Of a stretch of 64,000 bases of DNA, positions 18,491 to 26,944 are shown piece by piece; position 1 is the stretch's first letter; every line of letters starts with the position of its first letter. The translations under genes were made by a program, and so were the position numbers. The notes under the pieces were generated by a model. It had not been told where the DNA came from. It was given only the letters and a program-made list of their open reading frames with translations, and did no database searches. This DNA is from Massilia norwichensis (GTDB taxonomy: Bacteria; Pseudomonadota; Gammaproteobacteria; Burkholderiales; Burkholderiaceae_D): contig NZ_JANUGX010000032.1 in NCBI RefSeq assembly GCF_024753245.1, positions 1 through 64,000 on the forward strand. The letters run 5' to 3'.

Positions 18491-18516
18491 GTTTACTTAG
18501 CCTGCCTTAAGTAAAC
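18491..18516. promoter_or_regulatory. Second inverted repeat upstream of the KfrA-like gene
   Basis: GTTTACTTA (18,491-18,499) and TAAGTAAAC (18,508-18,516) are perfect 9-bp inverted arms with an 8-bp centre. It could be a further operator or a recombination site for the adjacent integrase. Confidence 0.45.
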
Positions 18517-18627
18517 CAATAGAACCGACGGGTTTGGTGGGAGATCTGAGGGATTTTTAGGACGAATTTCGGCCAAGGAACGGTAGCGGATCGACGCCTG
18601 CTAACGTCGCGAGCGCGACCTAGGGGT

Positions 18628-18850
18628 AGTCACGCATTTGCTTCATCGAGCTACCGATCGACATCGCACCCGACTATCAATAAAGCTCACCATTGAGAAC
18701 ATGCCAGGGGCGCGGGCTGGAGAAGCCAAGTCGTTCACCGGGTCGAGTAGACGGCGTTGCGGAGCAGGAATTAAAGTGATAGTCACGGATTTACTTCCCA
18801 TCTGTCGGGTAGTCACACAATTCCTTCGTAAACAGTCACACTTTTCCTTC
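18628..18850 (+). repeat. Four degenerate 17-bp direct repeats upstream of the arsenic-type operon
   Basis: Copies of AGTCAC-(G/A)-N-N-TT-N-CTTC begin at 18,628, 18,781, 18,811 and 18,834. The last three are spaced 30 and 23 bp and end 33 bp before the flavoprotein start. The arrangement resembles the multiple end repeats of IS21-like or Tn7/Mu-like transposons, or iterated regulator sites. The 18,523-18,882 gap holds no gene. Confidence 0.45.
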
Positions 18851-18882
18851 ACCGCACGCCTGACTAGACGAGGAGAGCAAGA

Positions 18883-20286
18883 ATGAATAGCAACAAAAAA
18901 CTGCCGGTGGCGGTGCTTGGAGCTGGGCCTGTAGGCCTTGCGGCGGCTGCGCACCTGATCGAGCGGGGCCTAACGCCGCTCATTCTCGAAGCTGGCCCCA
19001 AGGTAGGCGCCAACCTGGCCACCTACCGCCACGTGCGCCTGTTCTCGCCCTGGCAATACAACGTCGACAAGGCGGCCCGCCGCCTCCTGCAGCAGCACGG
19101 TTGGACTTCGCCGCCGGACGACGGGCTGCCGACCGCGGGCGAACTACTCGACGCTTACCTTACTCCGCTCGCAGCGACGCCTGCAATTGCGGCCAACCTG
19201 CTGCTCGGGCAGCGGGTCATTGCCATCACGCGCGTCGGTTTCGACAAGGTAAAGACCAAGGGCCGCGAGGCCGCACCCTTCCTGATCCGCACCGAAACGG
19301 CGGAAGGGACTCGGCAGTACCTGGCCAGTGACGTGATTGACGCTACCGGCACCTGGTCGCATCAGAATCCGTTGGGTGCCGATGGCATCCCTGCGCTTGG
19401 CGAAGTGGTACTGGCGGCGCGCATCGACTATGGCATGCCTGATGTCCTTGGAAGCGCGCGTGAACGCTTTGCGGGCCGGCGAGTGCTGGTCGTGGGAGCA
19501 GGGCACTCCGCAGCCGGAAGCCTGCTCGCGCTCGCGCAACTAGCCGAGGCATATCCGAAGACCAGCATCGTCTGGGCAACCCGCGGCAGCAACCTGACCC
19601 GGGTGTTCGGCGGCGGCGAAGCCGATGGCCTGCAGGCACGCGGCCAGCTCGGAATACGCCTGAAGGCCCTGCGTGACTCTGGTGGACTGGAATTGCGCCA
19701 GAACTTCCGGATCGAGCAACTGGAAGAAGTCGACGGCCGGATCCGCGTGACCGGAGAGCCGATCAGCGGCGCCACGCCGGTGATCGACGGGATCGACCGT
19801 ATTATTTGCGCGGCCGGGGCGCGGCCCGACCTTGCGCTGACGCGCGAACTGCGCGTGCGCCATGACCCGTGGCTCGAGAGCACCGACGCGCTGGCGCCCC
19901 TGATCGATCCGAACGAGCACAGCTGCGGCACCGTCCGTCCGCACGGACATAACGAGCTGGCCCACCCTGAAGCCGGCTACTACGCCGTGGGCGCAAAGAG
20001 CTATGGCCGCGCACCTAATTTCTTGATGGCGACAGGGTACGAGCAGGTGCGCTCAGTGGTCGCAGCTCTTGTGGGCGATATGGCTGCGGCCGACGACGTG
20101 CAGCTCGACCTGCCGAAAACGGGCGTGTGCAATACTCGGCTGGCTTACGACGATGCTGCATCCGAGCCGGTGGTTTCCTGTTGCGGAGTCCCGGCGGCCC
20201 AGGCTGCGAGCTGCTGCGTTCCAGCACCGTCTCCGTTCGGCGCTTGCGGCTGCAGTGCGCCGGCCAAGACCAGCTGCTGCGCCTGA
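18883..20286 (+). CDS. FAD/NAD(P)-dependent oxidoreductase with Cys-rich tail, arsenic-associated (467 aa)
   Basis: A flavoprotein monooxygenase-like fold: N-terminal FAD site VAVLGAGPVGLAAAAHLIERG and a second dinucleotide site RVLVVGAGHSAAGSLLALAQ near residue 200. The C-terminal ~45 residues carry four Cys pairs or near-pairs (SCCGV, ASCCVP, ACGCSAP, TSCCA), which look like soft-metal(loid) ligands. It starts with AGGAGAGCAAG upstream. It is followed by an MFS exporter and an ArsR repressor, so it probably acts on arsenic or antimony species, perhaps as an ArsO/ArsH-like detoxifying oxidoreductase. The exact reaction is unknown. Confidence 0.75.
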   Translation: MNSNKKLPVAVLGAGPVGLAAAAHLIERGLTPLILEAGPKVGANLATYRHVRLFSPWQYNVDKAARRLLQQHGWTSPPDDGLPTAGELLDAYLTPLAATPAIAANLLLGQRVIAITRVGFDKVKTKGREAAPFLIRTETAEGTRQYLASDVIDATGTWSHQNPLGADGIPALGEVVLAARIDYGMPDVLGSARERFAGRRVLVVGAGHSAAGSLLALAQLAEAYPKTSIVWATRGSNLTRVFGGGEADGLQARGQLGIRLKALRDSGGLELRQNFRIEQLEEVDGRIRVTGEPISGATPVIDGIDRIICAAGARPDLALTRELRVRHDPWLESTDALAPLIDPNEHSCGTVRPHGHNELAHPEAGYYAVGAKSYGRAPNFLMATGYEQVRSVVAALVGDMAAADDVQLDLPKTGVCNTRLAYDDAASEPVVSCCGVPAAQAASCCVPAPSPFGACGCSAPAKTSCCA

Positions 20287-20337
20287 TTGAATGAACTGCC
20301 GTCGGCGCGAGCCGGCGGTGCCAACCTGGAGCCTCGC

Positions 20338-21552
20338 GTGCAACGGCCATCGAAGACCATTGGCATCCTCGCCGTCACCCAGATCCTGTCCTGGGGATCG
20401 CTTTACTATGCCTTCACCATCGTGGCCCCCGATATCGAGCGTGATCTGGCGCTCGCGCCGGAACTGGTGTTCGGCGCCTTTTCATGGGCCTTGCTCGTTG
20501 CAGGATTGGCTTCTACGCCAACGGGCATCCTGCTGGACCGCTACGGCGGGCGCTACGTGATGGCGACAGGTTCGTTGCTATGTACTCTTGGGCTGGTTTG
20601 GCTCAGCCGCTGCACCAGCGTCGCATCCTATTATTTTGCCTGGACGCTCATTGGCGTTGCGATGGCACTCACGCTGTACGAGGCCGCTTTCGCAACCATC
20701 AACCGCAAGCTCGAGATTGGCTCCAGAAAAGCGATTTCGACCTTGACGCTGTTCGGCGGTTTTGCCAGCACGGTGTTCTGGCCATTGACCGCCAAATTGC
20801 ATACGATGCTAGGCTGGCGCGACACCTACCTTTTGTACGGGCTCATACAGCTTCTGATCTGTGTGCCGCTACATCTCTGGCTAGGCACCGATCCGGCCGG
20901 CAGCAAGTTGAGGGATCCAGCCGGTGCGCCCCGGAGCCACACCCTGGCGGAAGCTTTGCGGCACCAGGCGTTCTGGATGCTGGCACTGGCATTCTCGGCC
21001 AATGCATTCATTTTCTCGGCGATGTCGGTCCACCTGATCCCGTTGCTCGGGCACTTGGGCGCATCCGCGACGCTGGCGGTCATGCTGGCCACGTTGATCG
21101 GCCCAATGCAGGTTGCGGGGCGTATTGGAGAGATGACGCTCGGGCGGAATACGCCGCCGCAAACGGTCGGCAAGCTGACGTTCTCGATGCTCCCGGCAGC
21201 CTTGCTCGTCCTTGTACTATTTGGTTCGCAGGCTTGGGCGGCGGCTTCTTTCTGCGTGCTTTACGGGTTGAGTAACGGCATCTTGACTATCGTGCGTGGT
21301 TCGGTCCCTCAGGCGCTGTTCGGCCGCGAAAACTATGGCGCAATCTCCGGTGCGATGGCAGGCCCGTCGCTCCTTTCGAAGGCGGCCGGGCCGCTGGCAG
21401 CGGCAGCAATCCTGCGATACGACAGAGGTCCTTTGGTATTGCTGTTCGTGCTGCTCGCCATGTCTGTCGCTTCGCTTGCCTTCTACCTTCGAGCGGTCGC
21501 CGCTGAACCATCGCGGCAGTACGTCAAAGCTTTTGACAAGAGTGTCTCCTGA
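20338..21552 (+). CDS. MFS exporter of the arsenic-type operon (about 404 aa)
   Basis: A 12-segment major facilitator. Hydrophobic segments begin with IGILAVTQILSWGSLYYAFTIVAP and include the loop GILLDRYGGRYVM between segments 2 and 3. The frame is open to a TTG immediately after the flavoprotein stop, but the GTG at 20,338, preceded by GGAG at proper distance, is a better start. It lies between the Cys-tailed flavoprotein and ArsR, so it probably exports an arsenic or antimony species, as MFS proteins such as ArsK and ArsJ do. It is not a recognised ArsB or ACR3. Substrate is inferred from context. Confidence 0.75.
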   Translation: MQRPSKTIGILAVTQILSWGSLYYAFTIVAPDIERDLALAPELVFGAFSWALLVAGLASTPTGILLDRYGGRYVMATGSLLCTLGLVWLSRCTSVASYYFAWTLIGVAMALTLYEAAFATINRKLEIGSRKAISTLTLFGGFASTVFWPLTAKLHTMLGWRDTYLLYGLIQLLICVPLHLWLGTDPAGSKLRDPAGAPRSHTLAEALRHQAFWMLALAFSANAFIFSAMSVHLIPLLGHLGASATLAVMLATLIGPMQVAGRIGEMTLGRNTPPQTVGKLTFSMLPAALLVLVLFGSQAWAAASFCVLYGLSNGILTIVRGSVPQALFGRENYGAISGAMAGPSLLSKAAGPLAAAAILRYDRGPLVLLFVLLAMSVASLAFYLRAVAAEPSRQYVKAFDKSVS

Positions 21553-21588
21553 GGCCTATTCTGCGTTCGCCAAACAACGAACAAACCT

Positions 21589-21906
21589 ATGTCCAAATCC
21601 TGCTGTCCTCCAACTACGCCTCGCATGCGTGATACGGAAATCGATGCCGATGACCTGGCACGCATGTGCAAGGCACTCGCGCATCCTGCACGTATCCAGC
21701 TGCTCCGTCACCTGATCGATTATGGCGAGTGCTACTTCGGGAAGCTAACGGATGTCTTGCCGCTGGCGCCGTCGACGATTTCGCAGCATGTCTCGATCCT
21801 GAAGGAAGCAGGACTGATCGAGGGGTCGTCGGATGTGCAGCGGGTCTGCTACTGCGTCAACCAGGAGCGGCTGCGAGAGTTGAAGCAGGCGATTGGAGCG
21901 CTTTAG
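21589..21906 (+). CDS. arsR: ArsR-family metalloregulator (105 aa)
   Basis: A winged-helix repressor of the ArsR/SmtB family (LARMCKALAHPARIQLLRHL; recognition helix LAPSTISQHVSILKEAGLI). The classical ELCVCDL arsenic site is absent; instead there is an N-terminal pair Cys5-Cys6 and Cys48 in YGECYFGKL. That spacing resembles the Corynebacterium-type ArsR, where an N-terminal Cys pair and a Cys near residue 55 bind As(III) across subunits. It is the last gene of the operon and probably represses the promoter before 18,883. Confidence 0.85.
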   Translation: MSKSCCPPTTPRMRDTEIDADDLARMCKALAHPARIQLLRHLIDYGECYFGKLTDVLPLAPSTISQHVSILKEAGLIEGSSDVQRVCYCVNQERLRELKQAIGAL

Positions 21907-22601
21907 CGTTCGTGCAATCCGACGCCGGCTTCTTTCGCCAAAACGATCCCGCCAATGACGAGGTGCAGCTCACGTTTTCGCAGCTCGTCCCGCAGAGTCT
22001 AGTTTCCTGTCCCTAGCTTGCGCTGTATGTTCTGCGCCGTTCTCATGACAGCAGCAATCCGCGATTTTGCCTCTGGCTTGCGGCCGGCATCGACTTCGAG
22101 ACAAGTTAGGTTGGCCTCGAATGGCGTTCAGACACTGTCCCTTATGGAGAGCCGGAATCCGATCCACGGTCTTTGATAATCTCCTATTATCAAAGACCGT
22201 ATTCTTTGTACCGAAGATGCGCTATCCCCCATCCCAACAGATTTGCCTAAGCGTAGCAAGTAGCGTCAAGCGACCTTGAGTGGACACCGTCCCGGACCGT
22301 CGGCGGCGCCCAACGTCGAGGAGTTCAAGGAGGTGTGAACCGGGGGAAGGCTGTCGATCACCTCGGCAAACATTGACGACTTTACCCCTCAAGGACGACG
22401 TCAGTTCCAAGTGTCTGCTGAAAGGATCCTGCCTCCGACCGCGATTGTGTCGAGGTAGACCTTATGGCTTCCGGGCGATGATCATCTGGGAGCGACTCGT
22501 TGCTAACCGTAATCCACTGCCATTTTTAGATTTCCTGAGTCTCAGAAGCATGGGGAGGGACGGAATAAAAACGCCGGGCTTCGCCTTATTCGTTGTATGA
22601 T
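21907..22601. other. Gene-free junction between the arsenic operon and the recombinase module
   Basis: No credible gene on either strand. It contains one strong palindrome (22,166-22,200). Composition changes from GC-rich to mixed across this stretch, which fits a junction between separately acquired segments. Confidence 0.6.
22166..22200. repeat. 35-bp perfect palindrome with 5-bp centre
   Basis: ACGGTCTTTGATAAT and ATTATCAAAGACCGT are perfect 15-bp inverted arms around CTCCT. No T-run follows on either side, so it is not a typical intrinsic terminator. Arms around a short spacer resemble tyrosine-recombinase crossover sites; it lies about 400 bp beyond the last recombinase gene. Confidence 0.55.
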
Positions 22602-23927
22602 TTATCTCGTACTACTATCAGTTTTTGCCCCCAATTTTGTTAGCGCCTCAAGTTCTGTTTTCCCTTTCGAAATCCGGTGTTCAACCAATGCGAGTTCTTG
22701 CTTCTTTGCCTTCAGCATCTGATCGATCGTTACCAAATCGTCATGTCCGGAAAGTCTTTGATATCTTTTCTTTAGGATGGTGACGTAGTCTCTTATACTA
22801 TCCACGTTCCGATGTCCCGCACGTTCTGCGACTTTTCTTATAATAAGTTCCCAATCAATATCTTTAAACGTTCCGCCGTTTGAAATCAAAAGAGCTGTCG
22901 CAGCGTCTATTTCGGAGTGGAGGAGATTGGTGAGGTAGTGAGCGCGAATCCGATGCCCATGTCCCTCGACTTTAGCTTTTCCGAAAAATGCAGCAAATAG
23001 GTTGCTCATGGTTGTCAACGTCAAGGCTGCACCGGTCTTTGCCGAAATAAAAATTTCTTTTGGCTCCTTATAGGTCGAGATTTTTCTCCTGAATCGCTCG
23101 ACGATATCTGCTCGTGGGCCCTCTATCCACTCCCGAGTTCGTTCCAGTAAGCTTGGTAGCACGCCTATATGTCTTGGCCTACCACCCTTGGTCTTAACGA
23201 TACGCAATTCGCAGATATACCCGTCTCGGCGTAGATCATCAATTACAGACCACTCTGGAATTTGATCGACAGTCAAATTCTGCGCCTCGATCCGACGAAC
23301 GCCCGTTTGGCCATACCAATCGATAAGCAGATGGTTGCGGTCCGTCAGGCTTGGGTTCTTCGGATTATCGGCTGCAATATACAATTTTGTCAGGTCTTCA
23401 TTGGTGGGAGTAGGCTGAACACTATTGGCGTCATTCGCCCTCGGACGCACACCTGAAACCACCCCAAATCGTGAAGGACGAAATTTGCCAGGACGAGCAC
23501 GCTTACTGGATAGCAGCGGCTCGAAATTTTGCCCATCGTTATGTCCGGGTATGCGTACGATGTCTTTTACATACCCGTTTACTTCAAGCCAACAGTACAT
23601 GTCGAAAATTGCGTCGCATCGAGCTGTGGCCACATAAATTTTATTATCGCGATTTCTCTGTTGGTTCAACCATGTAAGAAGTTGCTTATCTGTTACCTCA
23701 GCGTAGTTCGCTCCTTCTCCTTCCAAGTAGTTCCAGAAAAGCTGAATATATTGGGCGTAGGTCTTGACTGAGCTGGTCTCAAGTTGTTCGTGTATAACGA
23801 GGTTACGTAAGTAGTCACACACCGGCGCCACGAAATGAAACAGAGAGTCCACGAGCAGGGGTATGCCAGGATAGGGTCTGTCAGCATAGACAAACCGATC
23901 GCTAGTGTATTCGAGATGACATTCCAT
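22602..23927 (-). CDS. Tyrosine recombinase, last gene of the four-gene module (441 aa)
   Basis: A tyrosine recombinase with all catalytic positions visible: box I YGQTGVRRIEAQNLT, the central lysine in KTKGGRPRHIGVLP, box II HRIRAHYLTNLL (H-x-x-R), AERAGHRNVDSIRDYV with the second histidine and the nucleophilic tyrosine, and a basic/coiled C-terminus (KAKKQELALVEHRISKGKTE). It begins two bases after the coiled-coil protein stop, so all four genes are one transcription unit on the minus strand. Together they resemble Tn554-type (TnpABC) or GInt-type (GinABCD) modules, in which several large divergent recombinases act jointly. Mixed base composition indicates transfer. Confidence 0.85.
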   Translation of the reverse strand: MECHLEYTSDRFVYADRPYPGIPLLVDSLFHFVAPVCDYLRNLVIHEQLETSSVKTYAQYIQLFWNYLEGEGANYAEVTDKQLLTWLNQQRNRDNKIYVATARCDAIFDMYCWLEVNGYVKDIVRIPGHNDGQNFEPLLSSKRARPGKFRPSRFGVVSGVRPRANDANSVQPTPTNEDLTKLYIAADNPKNPSLTDRNHLLIDWYGQTGVRRIEAQNLTVDQIPEWSVIDDLRRDGYICELRIVKTKGGRPRHIGVLPSLLERTREWIEGPRADIVERFRRKISTYKEPKEIFISAKTGAALTLTTMSNLFAAFFGKAKVEGHGHRIRAHYLTNLLHSEIDAATALLISNGGTFKDIDWELIIRKVAERAGHRNVDSIRDYVTILKKRYQRLSGHDDLVTIDQMLKAKKQELALVEHRISKGKTELEALTKLGAKTDSSTR

Positions 23928-23929
23928 AG

Positions 23930-24466
23930 TTAATGTCGATCGCTATCGTCGTGTGAACGTCGAACGGACCGGAGTGGTGTCACCTTTTGGTCGTAGTCCT
24001 TCATCCTATTAAGTTGAAGCAGAAGACGAGCTATTTCCTTATCCTTCTCCTGTAGCTCAGCTCTCGCGGCAGTATAATCATCCACATAGGATTGAATCCT
24101 CCTTTCTGCCGTTTTGAGTTGTTCACGCAAATTGCTGATCTCGCTTTCTTTTTTAGATTTACTTTGCCTTTTCTTTGCCAATCGTTCGAGAAGATGTTCC
24201 ATTTTCTCGTGAAGTGCAGTGTATTCCACATCTGTTTCGTAGAGGGCGTTTCTGGAAAACCTTTCGATGCCAAGTGTCTCGTCTATCCATGCGACAAACG
24301 TCGCGGGGCGCATATTCTTTGGAATCGACTCAATAGCATTGGTCTCCAGTAGTTCCTCTAATTTCTTAAGCTTGAAAACATACTTCTTGATTGCGTCGTT
24401 CCGCCGCTTCAACGCAATAGCTGGTTTATTTGCTCGCGGTGTACCGGCATCGTTCATATTAGTCAT
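23930..24466 (-). CDS. Coiled-coil accessory protein of the recombinase module (178 aa)
   Basis: A small protein with a basic N-terminus (ALKRRNDAIKKYVFKLKKLEELLE) and a long heptad-like coiled coil (about 85-165; KKRQSKSKKESEISNLREQLKTAE and later). It starts at an ATG that overlaps the stop of the preceding recombinase (CCTGATGACTAATATG) with GGGAGA upstream. By position and size it corresponds to TnpC of Tn554 or the small fourth protein of GInt modules, a DNA-binding helper of the recombinases. Sequence similarity to either cannot be asserted from reading alone. Confidence 0.65.
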   Translation of the reverse strand: MTNMNDAGTPRANKPAIALKRRNDAIKKYVFKLKKLEELLETNAIESIPKNMRPATFVAWIDETLGIERFSRNALYETDVEYTALHEKMEHLLERLAKKRQSKSKKESEISNLREQLKTAERRIQSYVDDYTAARAELQEKDKEIARLLLQLNRMKDYDQKVTPLRSVRRSHDDSDRH

Positions 24467-26942
24467 CAGGGTCTCCCTGTGGTAAAGGGCATTGCGTTTC
24501 CGCCAAGGCAGCAATAAGCTTCTGATGAATCGCCCGGCTGGCTTCGCGGAGGATTGCCGGAGAGTCTTCAGATTCGGCAGTCTCTTGATGAAACTTGATG
24601 GCGTTAATCAAGGAGCTCTGCGCAGATGGCGTTACCATGCTAAACGCGCAGCCGGTGCAGGTAATTTCGCTGGCTTGACCGTGATCCGGTTCCGAGGAAT
24701 TCGTGCAGTTACAGGGACGCTTCTTGTGTGCCTTTCGAAGCACACAGTATCCCCAAGGGAATCCTGTCAATGAGACGCCCGTACGCTCGACTAGTCGCTC
24801 AAGTTTCTGCTTGTACTTGCGAGGCGAAACAACATCTGTATGTTTTGCCATCTGAGCATGAAGTCGTTGCGCAACTTGTTTTAATCGCGTGCCTTCCGAA
24901 CCGCCGATATAAGTCAATCCTAGGGCCGCGCTGGCAAGAATGTTTGCGGTGTGCTCCTTGTCGACTTGAGCGATGATTTGCCCGATTTCGTTCTCCGAGG
25001 CGTAGCGACGGGTCATTTCACTGGTGAAGTGTCTCAGATGATACTGCAATGCGCCCCAATCGCCCTTATCGTAAATCCAGATATAAAGAATCGCGAAGAA
25101 TCGCCGGAACTGATGCGGCTTGAACGTCCATGGTGTGCCATCTTCCAGTCGAGGAACGTCTACGAAATATCCAAATTTGCGCAAATTTTCGGCTAGGCGA
25201 AAAACCGGAAAATTCATCTCGCTTATTCCGTAGGTTCTATCAGATCCTGGGACATTGTACTGGAAGACATAGGGTTCATCAGTGAGCCGCCTGGCTCGCT
25301 CGCTCAATTTTTCAAGAACGTTTACCGCGGCCACCACTACCTCTGGAACTGGAATGCGTGATTCGGTCTTCAAAGTCTTATGGATGAAGCATTCAAGCCA
25401 AGGTTGACCAGAGTCATCAATATGAACACAACCTGCTTTGAGACCTATAATCTCCGAGGCGCGCCTGGCACTAAAGGCAGCGATAACCACGGCGCAGGCA
25501 GTCATTAAAAATAGAATGGCAGAGTGGAGACTCATCCCATCACGCAGCGATTCGGCACGGGATTGTTCGTTCGAGGATTCTCCGGTGTCGCTAATCCGAG
25601 TCGGTACTATAGGAAACGGACTGGCGGGACCCGTCGGCCAAGTTCGAAACGAGTCTAGATGCTCAGCATATTTAACGGCGGCGCGACCCGGGTCCGCCTC
25701 ATATACGATCTCAGCGTGGCTGTATAACGCTAGCAGGGTCGGAGCATAGTCGAGAACCCACCGTACAGAGCGCTCAATAAGACATGTTGCTTGCGCGACT
25801 GGAATAGTTCCGGTACGACCGACTTCCCGGCCGAGTTTCTGTGCTTCGGCTCGCGCAGATGTCGAAAAGAACGGAGCGCTAGTTAATGCATCTTCCAGAT
25901 ACCGTCGGTGATCGTAAAGGTATTGGAACGACATGAGAAATCGACGAAGGTGTTCTTCGGATACGGGCTTGTCGTCATAATCGTCCTTCGATTGCGCTAG
26001 CGCCGCCTCTGTTTGATCCGGTTGCTTTATTTCACTTAAGGTATTGGCCTTACCCTGACGTGGTACTCTCCGATTGTCCGTTTTAGTTGCTCCGGCTTGG
26101 TCAATGTATTGGTTGCTGGAAGTGTCCCGATCGATGATGACTGAATCGACGCTGTTATTCGCGTTTCCCTGCCCTAAAAATTCGGGTTCCGGGTTATTAT
26201 TCACTTCTTTGCTCTGCGATTTCTTTGTTCTTGCTTTTATGAAGCCTGGCTGGTATAGCATGCACAGTGCTTCGGTTTCGTCTAAAAGCGTTATCAGGAC
26301 ACCAGACCGGCCGTTTGCTGCAAATGTGCCGAGCCCTGCATCGCTGAGAATAGCCATCCTGTCGAGAACTGCAGAGTTGATACTTTGGTTTGCTTTTTTT
26401 CGTACGGGGAAAACACGCATTGCTTTCCACCGACGCGTTTCAAGATCGTCATCAGCATGAAAGTTTGCTTCTGCAATTAGATTCTCAAGGTGTCGTTCCA
26501 AAATCGATTCAGTATTTAAGACGTTGTGGACACCATAGACCGCAGCACAGGCGTATTCCTCGCGGTCAGCCTTAGTGAGATCGGAGAAACGCTTTATGCC
26601 GCGGCTTATCATCCAACACGCGAGTGTGGTCAGGTTGCTTACGATTGTTGCTTGAACATCTGCACTTTCGACTTCGGCGAGGGGGCCAGTGCGGACGCCG
26701 TACGCGATGCGTTTAACCGATTCGTAGAGATTGGGGTAGTCAGAAAGAACTCCTCCATTAGGTATCTTCACGTTGAATGTCAGCACCCTGGGAGGCTTAT
26801 TGCCAATATTCCGAACTGTCCAATCATGGGCGCTGTAAGGGCCAATCAACATCCATTCTGGTGAATAGCCCTTATCGCTGTGGAGAATAGGCGGTATAGT
26901 GCTGTCAACCGCTCTTGATTGAACCAACTGTGCATGCACCAT
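24459..26942 (-). CDS. Large tyrosine recombinase of the module (827 aa)
   Basis: An unusually long tyrosine recombinase. A roughly 450-residue N-terminal region of unknown fold precedes the catalytic part: box I FSARRASEIIGLK, a lysine in HKTLKTESRIPVP, box II KPHQFRRFFAILY, then LQYHLRHFTSEMTRRYAS with the histidine and nucleophilic tyrosine. The C-terminus carries a Cys cluster (GYCVLRKAHKKRPCNC and ITCTGCAF), probably zinc-binding. It starts two bases after the 1009-aa gene ends and overlaps the following start by 8 bp. Size and Cys tail fit the larger recombinases of Tn554/GInt-like systems. Confidence 0.85.
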   Translation of the reverse strand: MVHAQLVQSRAVDSTIPPILHSDKGYSPEWMLIGPYSAHDWTVRNIGNKPPRVLTFNVKIPNGGVLSDYPNLYESVKRIAYGVRTGPLAEVESADVQATIVSNLTTLACWMISRGIKRFSDLTKADREEYACAAVYGVHNVLNTESILERHLENLIAEANFHADDDLETRRWKAMRVFPVRKKANQSINSAVLDRMAILSDAGLGTFAANGRSGVLITLLDETEALCMLYQPGFIKARTKKSQSKEVNNNPEPEFLGQGNANNSVDSVIIDRDTSSNQYIDQAGATKTDNRRVPRQGKANTLSEIKQPDQTEAALAQSKDDYDDKPVSEEHLRRFLMSFQYLYDHRRYLEDALTSAPFFSTSARAEAQKLGREVGRTGTIPVAQATCLIERSVRWVLDYAPTLLALYSHAEIVYEADPGRAAVKYAEHLDSFRTWPTGPASPFPIVPTRISDTGESSNEQSRAESLRDGMSLHSAILFLMTACAVVIAAFSARRASEIIGLKAGCVHIDDSGQPWLECFIHKTLKTESRIPVPEVVVAAVNVLEKLSERARRLTDEPYVFQYNVPGSDRTYGISEMNFPVFRLAENLRKFGYFVDVPRLEDGTPWTFKPHQFRRFFAILYIWIYDKGDWGALQYHLRHFTSEMTRRYASENEIGQIIAQVDKEHTANILASAALGLTYIGGSEGTRLKQVAQRLHAQMAKHTDVVSPRKYKQKLERLVERTGVSLTGFPWGYCVLRKAHKKRPCNCTNSSEPDHGQASEITCTGCAFSMVTPSAQSSLINAIKFHQETAESEDSPAILREASRAIHQKLIAALAETQCPLPQGDPDD

Positions 26943-26944
26943 GG

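Noticed and set aside
22166..22200. Palindrome as left border of the thyA island
   Set aside because: No thyA 3' sequence was seen next to it, so it cannot be shown to be the island end; kept only as a candidate internal site.
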